From positions 1-14,843 of the forward strand of contig JANLPT010000323.1 of the NCBI GenBank assembly GCA_031367405.1: 14,843 nt of DNA, given 5' to 3'. The stretch comes from JALHNI01 sp031367405. Its GTDB lineage: Bacteria; Acidobacteriota; Terriglobia; Bryobacterales; Bryobacteraceae. Made by a program: the position numbers and the translations under genes. Numbering within the stretch: position 1 is the first letter of the stretch; the number at the start of each line of letters is the position of its first letter. The notes below the pieces were generated by a model, which worked only from the letters and a program-made list of their open reading frames with translations, did no database searches and was not told the DNA's origin. Of the stretch, positions 1 through 6,729 are shown piece after piece.

Positions 1-88
1 CTGAGCGGGCGGGGGCGTCCCGTCGTTCGAGGCGTTGGGGACGGCGGCGGGAAGTCCGCGCGACGGGATCGGCGTCATTCACCCTCAT
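1..88 (-). CDS. Start of an unidentified protein, cut by the left window edge
   Basis: Only the first 29 codons are inside the window. The start is chosen because the ATG at 88 sits 8 nt after a textbook ribosome binding site (GGAGGAG, 97-103, minus strand). This frame begins MRVNDADPVARTSRR and is rich in Arg and Pro. A second start in another frame is an ATG at 78 (MTPIPSRGLPAAVPNASNDG...), which has a higher-GC third codon position but only a short-spaced GAGG in front of it. Both frames stay open to the edge, so I cannot decide which is real. Nothing in either fragment identifies a family. Confidence 0.42.
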   Translation of the reverse strand, partial: MRVNDADPVARTSRRRPQRLERRDAPARS

Positions 89-96
89 ACACCTAT

Positions 97-103
97 CTCC
101 TCC
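97..103 (-). promoter_or_regulatory. Strong Shine-Dalgarno sequence for the left-edge gene
   Basis: The minus strand reads GGAGGAG here, followed by 8 nt (ATAGGTGT) and ATG at 88. It is the best ribosome binding site in the window and is the main support for a gene running off the left edge. Confidence 0.5.
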
Positions 104-216
104 ACGACAAGAATAATTCATCGACTTTACAACCACATACGAGAAAGACCGGCGTATCAAAAAGGTAGGGGGGTACGGGCTCCCCTGGGTTTGTAACTAA
201 GTATCGGGTCTGTCCG

Positions 217-248
217 CCGCAATCGCCCGGGCGACTAGGCGATTGCGG
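217..248. terminator. Perfect 11-bp hairpin downstream of the PEP-CTERM relic
   Basis: CCGCAATCGCC (217-227) and GGCGATTGCGG (238-248) are perfect inverted repeats around a 10-nt loop. On the minus strand the hairpin begins about 35 nt after the stop at 284, the right place for a transcription terminator of the PEP-CTERM relic. No T-run follows on either strand, so it could equally be an RNA-stabilising hairpin or a protein-binding palindrome. Confidence 0.35.
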
Positions 249-505
249 GGGGTGACGGTTTTGGAGCGCATGCGGCGCAAGGCTTAGAGGACGAGCAGGG
301 CGCTGCCGAGCATGGCCATCGTGGCGGGTTCGGGCGCATTGCTGCATTCGTTTAGCGAACCGTTACCGACGGAGCAGAAATTGTCGCTGTTCCAGGTGGC
401 GCTGCCGCCGCCGAGGGGCGCGAATGCGGCGACGAAGTGAACGGCATCACCTACTACCACGGGGGCTTCTTGCCCCTTATCTCCGCTTGGCTCACTTGCT
501 CCATT
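242..505 (-). pseudogene. Relic of a PEP-CTERM exported protein, stop codon inside the sorting signal
   Basis: On the minus strand, frame with codon first bases at 505, 502 and so on, 73 codons are open and end in NAPEPATMAMLGSALLVL. This is the start of a PEP-CTERM sorting signal: PEP motif, then a hydrophobic helix. A TAA (284-286) follows. Reading through it in frame gives ALRRMRSKT, the basic tail expected to close the signal at this distance from PEP. The upstream part contains DAVHFVAAFAPLGGGS and two Cys (C of NFCSV, C of NECSN). An in-frame TGA at 506-508 cuts the upstream side and no start is visible. PEP-CTERM proteins are exported and processed by an exosortase in bacteria that make exopolysaccharide. 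The pattern suggests a decayed gene; a truncated but expressed tail is less likely. The exact left and right limits are uncertain. Confidence 0.55.
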
Positions 506-952
506 TCAGACCTCACCCAAGCCAATTTCGGCTCGGGCTTTTTCACCGCCCCGCGAACCCAACTTCGCCGCCACCACGGTATTCTGGAGGTCGGCTAGGT
601 TGCCAACGCCAGGAACTTCGTCACCCAGGGCGTCCGGAACACGCTCGCCTTACGGATTGACGCGAAATAAATGGCGGCAAGCTGCTATCAAACCAACTTT
701 CATTTTGGTGGTGGCGGCCCAAGAAGCCGATTGAGGCTACAGGTACCGGTGATTGATGGCTGAAGCGGCGGTGGACGCTGGACACGCACCACTTTCTGAC
801 CGCGCTGGCTAGACCTGAATAACACAAACTTAAACGCATAGCGAATTGAGCCGCCGCAGGGAGCGGGCCAGATACATCTTCAAGTAACAGTAGCGTGGCC
901 GCTTCCTACGGTCGCGGCTCCATTTGCGATGGCGTGTGACGAGCGGCCCATT
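506..952. other. Gene-free stretch, probably decayed sequence
   Basis: No open frame here has a credible start, ribosome binding site or family motif. The minus frame of the PEP-CTERM relic continues open from 649 to 509 behind a TGA and could be more of the same gene. On the plus strand, 599-669 reads VANARNFVTQGVRNTLALRI followed by DAK and a TAA; this is protein-like but sits behind a TAG at 596. From about 670 to 952 I see nothing recognisable. Together with the relic to its left this looks like an old, eroding region. Confidence 0.5.
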
Positions 953-1597
953 TCAATACGAGTCGAGCCAGGGGTCTGCCGCCTTCTGGTGCCAAGCTGG
1001 ACGCGACGCGCGGTAGGCGTCGTGGTGGGTGTATAGCCAGCGGTGCAGTTCCTCCAGCGTCGTGATCTGCGACCGCAACACGGCTACTCCCTGCACACCT
1101 GCCGCTTCCTTTTCCTGCCGCGCCGCCAACACGTCCTTCGAAAGGCCCACATCTTCGGTCGCTTCATAGGTCAATTCGTACTCAGAAGAAGGCAGCGAAA
1201 ACACCCAATCGAAAATCGCCTGGCAGCGCGGCAAATGGAACGCGGAAGTGATCACATGCAAACGTCGCAACCGGCGCGGACCGGTGTGCAACAGCCGCGC
1301 GAACAAGGCGTTGCCGATCGTGTCATAAGAAACCGGCTCGGGCAAGATGAGCGACTCGGGCACTCCCCGTGCCAGTAACCAGGAGGCACCGGCGTGGGCC
1401 TCGAATCGGGGCTGCCCTTGCGGACCCAACGCGAGGGGCCGATGCGTGGTGCCCGCACTCAACGGCAAGAAAACTTCACCGCCAGCCAGCGGACCGCTCC
1501 AGACCGCCAGAGCGCGCTCAAACCGCGCCACCGCCCACGGCGGCAAAGTCCCGTCCGGCAGCAGTCCGCCGCCGGGAATGACAATGGCATCGTACAT
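953..1597 (-). CDS. YdcF-like DUF218 family protein
   Basis: This 214-residue protein opens MYDAIVIPGGG. DUF218 (ElyC/SanA/YdcF) hallmarks follow in order: the N-terminal beta strand with PGGG, the PLSAGTTHRP segment, the SYDTIGNALF segment, and ITSAFHLPRCQAIFDWVF. About 60 further residues include LEELHRWLYTHHDAY. It has no membrane segment, so it is of the soluble type, unlike SanA or ElyC. The biochemical role of soluble DUF218 proteins is not settled; envelope or polysaccharide functions are known only for membrane relatives. The start at 1597 is preferred over an upstream start at 1708 because the longer version would run 103 bp into cpaF, its extra N-terminus is unlike the family, and an AGGGG (1603-1607) stands 5 nt before this ATG. 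The gene follows cpaF with 8 bp between stop and start, so the two are probably co-transcribed. Confidence 0.82.
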   Translation of the reverse strand: MYDAIVIPGGGLLPDGTLPPWAVARFERALAVWSGPLAGGEVFLPLSAGTTHRPLALGPQGQPRFEAHAGASWLLARGVPESLILPEPVSYDTIGNALFARLLHTGPRRLRRLHVITSAFHLPRCQAIFDWVFSLPSSEYELTYEATEDVGLSKDVLAARQEKEAAGVQGVAVLRSQITTLEELHRWLYTHHDAYRASRPAWHQKAADPWLDSY

Positions 1598-1605
1598 CGA
1601 CGCCC

Positions 1606-3048
1606 CTAGTCCATGTTGACTTCCATCATTTCGTCGAACACGCCATCGGGCAGCGGGATGCCCATGATTCGCAGACGTTCCAGCATCCTCGGCTGAATGC
1701 CTGTCCACTTGAAGCAGCCTTGCACTTTGCCATCGTCGCGCACGCCGCTGCGTTCGAAAACGAAAATATCCTGGGTCATCACGCGGCCGTGTTCGACGCC
1801 CGTCACTTCAGAAATGTTCAGAATTTTACGCGAGCCATCGGAGAGGCGCGAGACCTGCACCACCAGCCGGATGGCGCTGGCCAATTGCTGCAACAGTACT
1901 TTGCTGGGAATGTCGAGGTCGGCCATCAGCATCATCGCTTCGAGGCGCGAGAAGGCGTCGCGGGGGGTGTTGGCGTGGATGGTGGTCATCGAACCCTCGA
2001 CGCCCGTGTTCATGGCCTGCAACATGTCGAGCGCCTCAGCGCCGCGGCACTCGCCGATCACGATGCGGTCCGGCCGCATGCGGAGGGCGGTGCGGACCAG
2101 CACCCGTTGATTCACGCCGCCTTCTTTGTTCAGCGTGGGCGGGCGCGTTTCAAACTTCACAACGTGCCGCTGCTGCAACTGCAACTCGGCCGTATCTTCA
2201 ATGGTGACGATGCGCTCTTCTTCCGGGATGAAGCGGGACAGTGCGTTGAGCGTCGTCGTTTTGCCGGAACCGGTGCCACCGGAGATCAGCACGGTGCTCT
2301 TGGCCGCCACGCATGCGGCCAGAAATCGCAGCATGCTCGGCATGATGGTATTGTTGGCGACCATTTCGTCCGACGTGATCACGTGCCGGCCAAAGCGGCG
2401 GATGGAGAGCGCGGGCCCGTCAAGCGCCAGCGGCGGAATGATGGCATTGACACGCGAACCGTCCAGCAGGCGCGCGTCGACCAGCGGATTGGCTTCGTCC
2501 ACCCGGCGGCCTACTTGCGACACGATCTTTTCGATAATGTGCAGCAAATGCGCATTGTCCTTGAAGCGGACCCCGGTCAAAGTCAGTTTGCCGGCGCGCT
2601 CAATGAAGACCTTATGCGGGCCGTTCACCAGGATGTCGGAGATGGACGGCTCTTTGAGCAGCGTCTCCAACGGGCCGAGGCCGAGCACCTCGTCGAGCAC
2701 TTCTTCGACGATCCGGTTTTCTTCCTGCGCCGTCATCGGTACCCGCTCATCGTCGAGCAATTTTTCGACGACGCGACCGATCTCGGCACGCACGCGGTCT
2801 TTGGGCAGCGAAGAGACTTTCTCGAGATTCAAAACGCCGATCAGCTTGCGGTGAATTTCGCTCTTCAGCTCGAAGTAGCGATCAGCGGTGCGGGTTGTCG
2901 CGGGCGGTGCGGCCGACGTCTGCTGACGGCCGGGCCCTGGCTTAGCCCCGGCCGGCGGACGCGCTCCCGGCGCGGAGGGTCCTCCTGGGCGCGAAACGGG
3001 CGACATCGGGGATCGCGAACCAGTCGGCCGAAAAGGGGGAGTGCCCAT
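1606..3048 (-). CDS. cpaF: CpaF/TadA-type secretion ATPase
   Basis: This 480-residue protein is a GSPII_E/VirB11-class ATPase of the CpaF/TadA branch, which in the cytoplasm powers assembly of Flp/Tad (type IVc) pili. Residues 1-50 are a Pro/Gly-rich disordered tail. An N-terminal domain follows (EVLGLGPLETLLKEPSISDI, then VNGP and RRVDEANPLVDARL). The Walker A loop GGTGSGKT is at residues 257-264. After it come the acidic TIEDTAELQL box, IGECRGAEALDML, and the His-box TTIHANTP. A C-terminal extension of roughly 60 residues ends MEVNMD. I chose ATG 3048 rather than the in-frame TTG 3 codons upstream because neither has a ribosome binding site and a TATACT box sits 8 nt before the ATG. No other tad/cpa gene (pilin, prepilin peptidase, cpaB, cpaC, cpaE, tadB, tadC) is in the window, so this copy looks detached from a pilus locus. 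Confidence 0.93.
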   Translation of the reverse strand: MGTPPFRPTGSRSPMSPVSRPGGPSAPGARPPAGAKPGPGRQQTSAAPPATTRTADRYFELKSEIHRKLIGVLNLEKVSSLPKDRVRAEIGRVVEKLLDDERVPMTAQEENRIVEEVLDEVLGLGPLETLLKEPSISDILVNGPHKVFIERAGKLTLTGVRFKDNAHLLHIIEKIVSQVGRRVDEANPLVDARLLDGSRVNAIIPPLALDGPALSIRRFGRHVITSDEMVANNTIMPSMLRFLAACVAAKSTVLISGGTGSGKTTTLNALSRFIPEEERIVTIEDTAELQLQQRHVVKFETRPPTLNKEGGVNQRVLVRTALRMRPDRIVIGECRGAEALDMLQAMNTGVEGSMTTIHANTPRDAFSRLEAMMLMADLDIPSKVLLQQLASAIRLVVQVSRLSDGSRKILNISEVTGVEHGRVMTQDIFVFERSGVRDDGKVQGCFKWTGIQPRMLERLRIMGIPLPDGVFDEMMEVNMD

Positions 3049-3056
3049 GATGCCCA

Positions 3057-3062
3057 AGTATA
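3057..3062 (-). promoter_or_regulatory. Putative -10 box of cpaF
   Basis: The minus strand reads TATACT here, five of six matches to TATAAT, with 8 nt to the cpaF ATG at 3048. This would place the transcript start at or very near the ATG. The -35 position (3080-3085, AGCCGG) does not resemble TTGACA, so an activator may be needed. Repeats immediately upstream are described separately. Confidence 0.4.
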
Positions 3063-3086
3063 TCGTCAGACCGCCGGGCCCGGCTG

Positions 3087-3120
3087 AGTTTCACAAACAG
3101 TTTCACAAAACAGCACAAAC
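3087..3120. repeat. Tandem 12-bp direct repeats upstream of cpaF
   Basis: AGTTTCACAAAC (3087-3098) and AGTTTCACAAAA (3099-3110) lie head to tail and differ in one base. A third, shortened unit AGCACAAAC (3112-3120) lacks TTT. They lie just upstream of the expected -35 position of cpaF, where an activator would bind, and the 12-bp phase is close to one helical turn. The minus strand reads GTGAAACT in each full unit. The regulator is unknown. Confidence 0.5.
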
Positions 3121-3267
3121 CATGCGCCACGGTCACACATGCTTTACTGTCCGTAACTCTATGGAAAGAAGCATCGTCTGCCCCTCGATTCACTCTGGAG
3201 CTTGGCCGTGCCTGCTAAGCTGAAAGCCAGACGGGAGCAATCTTCGTCCTATTGAAATGTTTGCCCG

Positions 3268-3282
3268 CCGGCCGCTGGCCGG
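3268..3282 (+). repeat. Small perfect hairpin (6-bp stem, 3-nt loop)
   Basis: CCGGCC-GCT-GGCCGG is followed on the plus strand by TTTAAAT. It resembles a short intrinsic terminator but no plus-strand gene ends here. It may insulate the peptidase promoter or be chance in GC-rich DNA. Confidence 0.25.
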
Positions 3283-3325
3283 TTTAAATCCTGACCTTTT
3301 AAAATCAATCACTTCCCGGTTCGTT

Positions 3326-3365
3326 TCGTCACTCCGGCAAACTGCCGCTATTCTGTAAAGTAAGG
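3326..3365 (+). promoter_or_regulatory. Putative promoter and ribosome binding site of the M1 peptidase gene
   Basis: TCGTCA (3326-3331, four of six matches to TTGACA) is 17 bp from TATTCT (3349-3354, four of six matches to TATAAT). A TAAGG Shine-Dalgarno (3361-3365) stands 7 nt before the ATG at 3373. Spacing is ideal but both hexamers are imperfect. Confidence 0.38.
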
Positions 3366-3372
3366 TCTTTCT

Positions 3373-5682
3373 ATGTCACTTCGCTTGACGCTTTTCTTGA
3401 TTGCTCTCACCCTCACCGCCCAAACGCAGCGCGGCTCCGCCGACCGTTTCGGCCAACTCGGCACCTTGTTGCCTACGCCGAACGAGTACCGTACCGCCTC
3501 CGGCGCGCCGGGCCACCGCTATTGGCAGCAGAAGGTGGATTACGCCATCTCGGTCGAACTCGACGACGAAAAGCAGCGGATCATCGGCTCGGAAAAGGTC
3601 ACTTACAGAAACAACTCGCCCGACACGCTCACCTACCTTTGGCTTCAACTCGACCAAAACATCTGGGCCCCTAATTCGATGACCCCCGCCACCCAAACCA
3701 CGGGCGACCTGAACAACTTGCCGTTTGATTCGCTGGCGCGGCTCAAGTTCCTGCCCACCTTCGCGGGCGGCTACCGCATTAAAGCCGTCAAGAACGCGGG
3801 CGGCGACTCAATGCGCTACGTCATCCAGGACACGATGATGCGCATTGACCTGCCTCGCGAACTGCCCCCTGGTGCCTCGGTGGAGTTCGGCATCGACTGG
3901 GATTACAACATTAACCCCTCGAAGAAGATTGGCGGGCGCACCGGGGCCGAGTTCTTCTCTAAAGACGGCAATTGGATCTACTGCATCGCGCAATGGTTTC
4001 CCCGCCTCGCTGCCTACTACGACGCCGCCGGTTGGCAGCACAAGCAATTCTTGGGGGCCGGCGAATTTACCCTCGAATTTGGCGATTACAAGGTTCGCAT
4101 CACCGCTCCCGATGACCATGTCTTGGGTGCGACAGGCGTCCTGCAGAACCCTCGCGATGTGCTCACGGCCACGCAGCTCGCCCGCCTCAAGCAGGCCGAA
4201 ACTGCAGCCGCACCCGTCATGATTGTAAGTCCCGGCGAAGCAAAGAAGTCGGAATCATCCCGGCCCAAAGGTAAAAAGACCTGGATCTTTCACGCCGACA
4301 ACGTCCGCGATTTCGCCTTTGCCTCTTCCCGTAAGTTTATTTGGGACGCCCAAGGCCACTTAGTGGACGGCCGCCGCGTCATGGCCATGTCTTACTATCC
4401 GAAGGAGGGCAATCCGCTGTGGGAGAAATACTCCACCGCCGCTATTATTCACACGCTCAACGTCTATGGGAAATATAGCTTCGCTTACCCATATCCCACG
4501 GCGATCTCCGTCAATGGCGTGGTGAACGGCGGCATGGAGTATCCTATGATGTGCTTCAATGGGCCCCGTCCCCTCGAAGATGGCACTTACAGCGCGCGGA
4601 CTAAGTACAGCCTCATCACGGTGGTTATTCATGAAGTCGGCCATAACTTCTTTCCTATGATCGTCAACTCCGACGAGCGCCAATGGACGTGGATGGACGA
4701 AGGCTTGAACACTTTTCTACAATATCTTTCGGAGCAGGAATGGGAGGCGAACTACCCTTCGCGCGACGCGGAGCCCAAAGATATCGTGGCCTACATGGCC
4801 GGGCCCTCACACGATGCCATCATGACCAATTCTGATTCGGTGCAAAATCTCTTCGCCAACGCCTATCAAAAAACCGCCACCGGCCTCAACATGATGCGCG
4901 AGACGATCCTGGGCCGCGAGCAGTTCGACTTCGCCTTCCGCGAATTCTCCCGCCGCTGGAAGTTCAAACGCCCCACCCCGGCCGACTTCTTCCGCACCAT
5001 GGAAGATGCTTCCGGCGTTGACCTTGACTGGTTCTGGCGCGGTTGGTTCTATTCGACTGACCATACCGACATCGCGATTGATAACTTACGCATGTTCCGC
5101 ATGGGCACCAAGAATCCCGAAACCGAAAAGCTGGTTTCGAAACGGGAGAAAGACGAACAGGCGGTGACGCTGTCCGCGCAGCGCAACAAAGATTTACCGA
5201 AGTTACTCGACGCCAAGCCCGAGCTAAAGGACTTCTACAATAACTACGACGAATTTGTGGTTACCGGCAAGGATCGAGACGAGTATAAGAAGTTTCTCGA
5301 AACACTCGACGCGGACGAGAAGAAACTGCTCGATGGCGGCGATAACTTTTACTTACTCGATTTGAAAAACATCGGCGGTTTAGTGATGCCCGTCATCCTT
5401 CAGATCGATTACGCCGACGGCTCTAAGGACGAGCTCCGCATCCCCGCCGAGATCTGGCGCCGCAACAATGGCACCGTCTCGAAGCTCATCATTACGCCCA
5501 AGGAAATTAAGCAGATCGCGCTCGATCCGCACTTGGAGACCGCCGATACCGATCTCACGAACAATTTCTTCCCGCGGCGTCCGCTGAAGCGGCAGTTCGA
5601 ACTCTTCAAAGACAAGAAGCCGGCTAACCCTATGCAAGACACTAAACCCAAACCTGCTGTGGCCACCGAAGGTCAACCGTAG
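3373..5682 (+). CDS. Secreted M1-family zinc metallopeptidase
   Basis: This 769-residue protein is a gluzincin aminopeptidase of the M1 family that removes N-terminal residues from peptides. Residues 1-23 form a signal peptide (MSLRLTLFLIALTLTAQTQ...), so it is exported to the periplasm or beyond. The substrate-anchoring GGMEYP (residues 386-391) corresponds to the GxMEN motif. The zinc site is HEVGH at 420-424 with the third ligand E443 in WMDEG, exactly 18 residues later, so the active site is complete. The N-terminal beta domain carries the family pattern EKVTYRNNSPDTLTYLWLQL. The C-terminal third lacks a recognisable ERAP1-like domain, and the last 25 residues are Lys/Pro-rich. The closest relatives by feel are the HExGHNFFPMIVNSDE peptidases of Bacteroidetes and Acidobacteriota. 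An AAGG ribosome binding site supports the start. The DUF6702 gene follows after 56 bp. Confidence 0.93.
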   Translation: MSLRLTLFLIALTLTAQTQRGSADRFGQLGTLLPTPNEYRTASGAPGHRYWQQKVDYAISVELDDEKQRIIGSEKVTYRNNSPDTLTYLWLQLDQNIWAPNSMTPATQTTGDLNNLPFDSLARLKFLPTFAGGYRIKAVKNAGGDSMRYVIQDTMMRIDLPRELPPGASVEFGIDWDYNINPSKKIGGRTGAEFFSKDGNWIYCIAQWFPRLAAYYDAAGWQHKQFLGAGEFTLEFGDYKVRITAPDDHVLGATGVLQNPRDVLTATQLARLKQAETAAAPVMIVSPGEAKKSESSRPKGKKTWIFHADNVRDFAFASSRKFIWDAQGHLVDGRRVMAMSYYPKEGNPLWEKYSTAAIIHTLNVYGKYSFAYPYPTAISVNGVVNGGMEYPMMCFNGPRPLEDGTYSARTKYSLITVVIHEVGHNFFPMIVNSDERQWTWMDEGLNTFLQYLSEQEWEANYPSRDAEPKDIVAYMAGPSHDAIMTNSDSVQNLFANAYQKTATGLNMMRETILGREQFDFAFREFSRRWKFKRPTPADFFRTMEDASGVDLDWFWRGWFYSTDHTDIAIDNLRMFRMGTKNPETEKLVSKREKDEQAVTLSAQRNKDLPKLLDAKPELKDFYNNYDEFVVTGKDRDEYKKFLETLDADEKKLLDGGDNFYLLDLKNIGGLVMPVILQIDYADGSKDELRIPAEIWRRNNGTVSKLIITPKEIKQIALDPHLETADTDLTNNFFPRRPLKRQFELFKDKKPANPMQDTKPKPAVATEGQP

Positions 5683-5738
5683 TGGCTACGGCTGCCAGCA
5701 GAGTGGTCCGCCTGGGTTCAGGGCCAGAGTGATCGGCG

Positions 5739-6224
5739 ATGCGCTTCGTCATGGCATTGGTGGTCTCGGTCGCGCTGGCTGACGCCCATACCTATCACTC
5801 GTCCATCGCCCAACTAGACTACATCGCCGCAAAGAAAACCATCGAAGTGATTGTCTGGCTGCATACGGAAGATATGGAGCGGGCATTTAAGGCGAAACAC
5901 GGCGTCAACGCCAACTTCGACCGGGACGCCGAGGCGTTCGTCAGCGAGTATCTCCGAACCACTTTCGAACTGCGTAACCGCGAAGGGAAAAGGTTGGAAC
6001 AGAAGTGGGTCGGCTTGGAGCTAAAAGTCCACTTTCTGGCGGCTTACTTCGAAGTACCTGCCAGCGCGCTGACGGGGCTTACCCTAACCAATCGTTTACT
6101 GATTGATGGCGTGCCCGATCAAGTCAATAGCGTACAAGTGAAGCAAGACGGCCAAGCGCGCAACGACCTGCAATTCGATCGTGCCCACGCTGGCACTCAA
6201 GCCTTGCTTAAGCCGCACGCGTGA
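5739..6224 (+). CDS. DUF6702 family exported protein
   Basis: This 161-residue protein has a short signal peptide with likely cleavage after VALADA (residue 16), giving a mature N-terminus HTYHSS. The pattern HxYHSSxxxxxY, then KTIEVIVWLHTEDMERA, then a YLRTTFEL segment and a KVHFLAAYFEV strand fits DUF6702, small secreted proteins found next to M1 peptidases in Bacteroidetes. Function is unknown; the gene partnership suggests a partner or regulator of the peptidase at the cell envelope. It lies 56 bp after the peptidase gene on the same strand with no terminator between, so co-transcription is likely. No good Shine-Dalgarno precedes the ATG at 5739; an ATG at 5751 is an alternative that would shorten the signal peptide too much. 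Confidence 0.72.
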   Translation: MRFVMALVVSVALADAHTYHSSIAQLDYIAAKKTIEVIVWLHTEDMERAFKAKHGVNANFDRDAEAFVSEYLRTTFELRNREGKRLEQKWVGLELKVHFLAAYFEVPASALTGLTLTNRLLIDGVPDQVNSVQVKQDGQARNDLQFDRAHAGTQALLKPHA

Positions 6225-6248
6225 CTACCCGTTCGGCGTCTATCTTTT

Positions 6249-6716
6249 TTAGGGCACTCGTCCCGCGAAAGTCCGCGCGACAGAGTCAGCCTCTTTCTCC
6301 TGGAGGCCCACGATTCCGAGTAAGTAGGTATTCTTGGTAAATATAAAGACTGGTGTGCCGGCGTCAGTACCAAAATATCCGCCAAAGGTAGGAACGAACT
6401 TGGCGTCCCGCAGCTGATTCTTGTAGTCGAGCAGCAGGATTGCCGCCCGATCCGGCGTAAAGGCCTTCGCCAGAAATAGCCGGTAAGTCTGGCTCCCTTG
6501 TTTGTACTCGCCCAGATTGCCACCGGGCATAAAGTCCTTGCCCATTAACTCCTGGGGAACGAGCTTGACGCTCAGCAAGCCGGCCTTCGGGAACTTACGA
6601 GGTTCGTCGACCGGTGCGGGTGCCGGATCTACTTTGGGCTTCACCGCGATTTTCGGCGGCTCGCTGCCGCAAGATGCAAGCCAGACCATACCAAGGAGAC
6701 AGCGCCGGTGAACCAT
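6249..6716 (-). CDS. Small lipoprotein of unknown function
   Basis: This 155-residue protein begins MVHRRCLLGMVWLASC with a lipobox (LASC, Cys at residue 16), so it is predicted to be a lipid-anchored envelope protein. A Pro/Lys-rich linker (residues 19-40) follows, then a compact domain containing MPGGNLGEYKQG, RAAILLLDYKNQLRD, TFGGYFGTD and TYLLGIVGLQEKEADSV. I do not recognise the domain firmly; the ending has a faint likeness to the DUF6599 proteins of Acidobacteriota. The start at 6716 is chosen over one at 6965 because the longer frame would run into the opposite-strand DUF1080 gene and would bury the lipobox. The gene converges with DUF6702 (24 bp between stops) and diverges from DUF1080 with 10 bp between start codons. 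Confidence 0.7.
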   Translation of the reverse strand: MVHRRCLLGMVWLASCGSEPPKIAVKPKVDPAPAPVDEPRKFPKAGLLSVKLVPQELMGKDFMPGGNLGEYKQGSQTYRLFLAKAFTPDRAAILLLDYKNQLRDAKFVPTFGGYFGTDAGTPVFIFTKNTYLLGIVGLQEKEADSVARTFAGRVP

Positions 6717-6723
6717 AGAGAAC

Positions 6724-6729
6724 AGTATG
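6724..6729 (-). promoter_or_regulatory. Putative -10 box of the lipoprotein gene
   Basis: The minus strand reads CATACT 7 nt before the ATG at 6716. No Shine-Dalgarno sequence is present, so a leaderless transcript is possible. This hexamer overlaps the start codon of the DUF1080 gene on the other strand. Confidence 0.3.

Larger units (their letters stand above)
3063..3372. other. Divergent intergenic region between cpaF and the M1 peptidase gene
   Basis: About 310 bp hold the two divergent promoters, the tandem 12-bp repeats at 3087-3120, a 12-bp GC palindrome (GCCGGGCCCGGC, 3073-3084) and a small hairpin at 3268-3282. I see no credible gene: short open frames on both strands lack starts with ribosome binding sites or recognisable content. 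The middle part (3121-3260) shows nothing definite. Confidence 0.5.

Noticed and set aside
621..839. Minus-strand open frame in the gene-free region
   Set aside because: No ribosome binding site, no motif, and Ser/Arg-rich composition; more likely chance.
1598..1708. Longer N-terminus for the YdcF-like protein (start 1708)
   Set aside because: It would overlap cpaF by 103 bp, add an unrelated low-quality sequence and ignore the well-placed AGGGG before 1597.
1720..3087. Long plus-strand open frame opposite cpaF
   Set aside because: It is codon-aligned antisense of a clearly recognised ATPase, has no family motif and is rich in His/Arg as expected for a shadow frame.
3041..3223. Small plus-strand open frame in the cpaF/M1 intergenic region
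   Set aside because: It overlaps the cpaF start and promoter, has no ribosome binding site and shows no recognisable sequence.
6212..6250. Possible terminator between DUF6702 and the lipoprotein gene
   Set aside because: A run of six T (6245-6250) is present, but the stem before it is only 4 bp with mismatches, so I do not annotate it.
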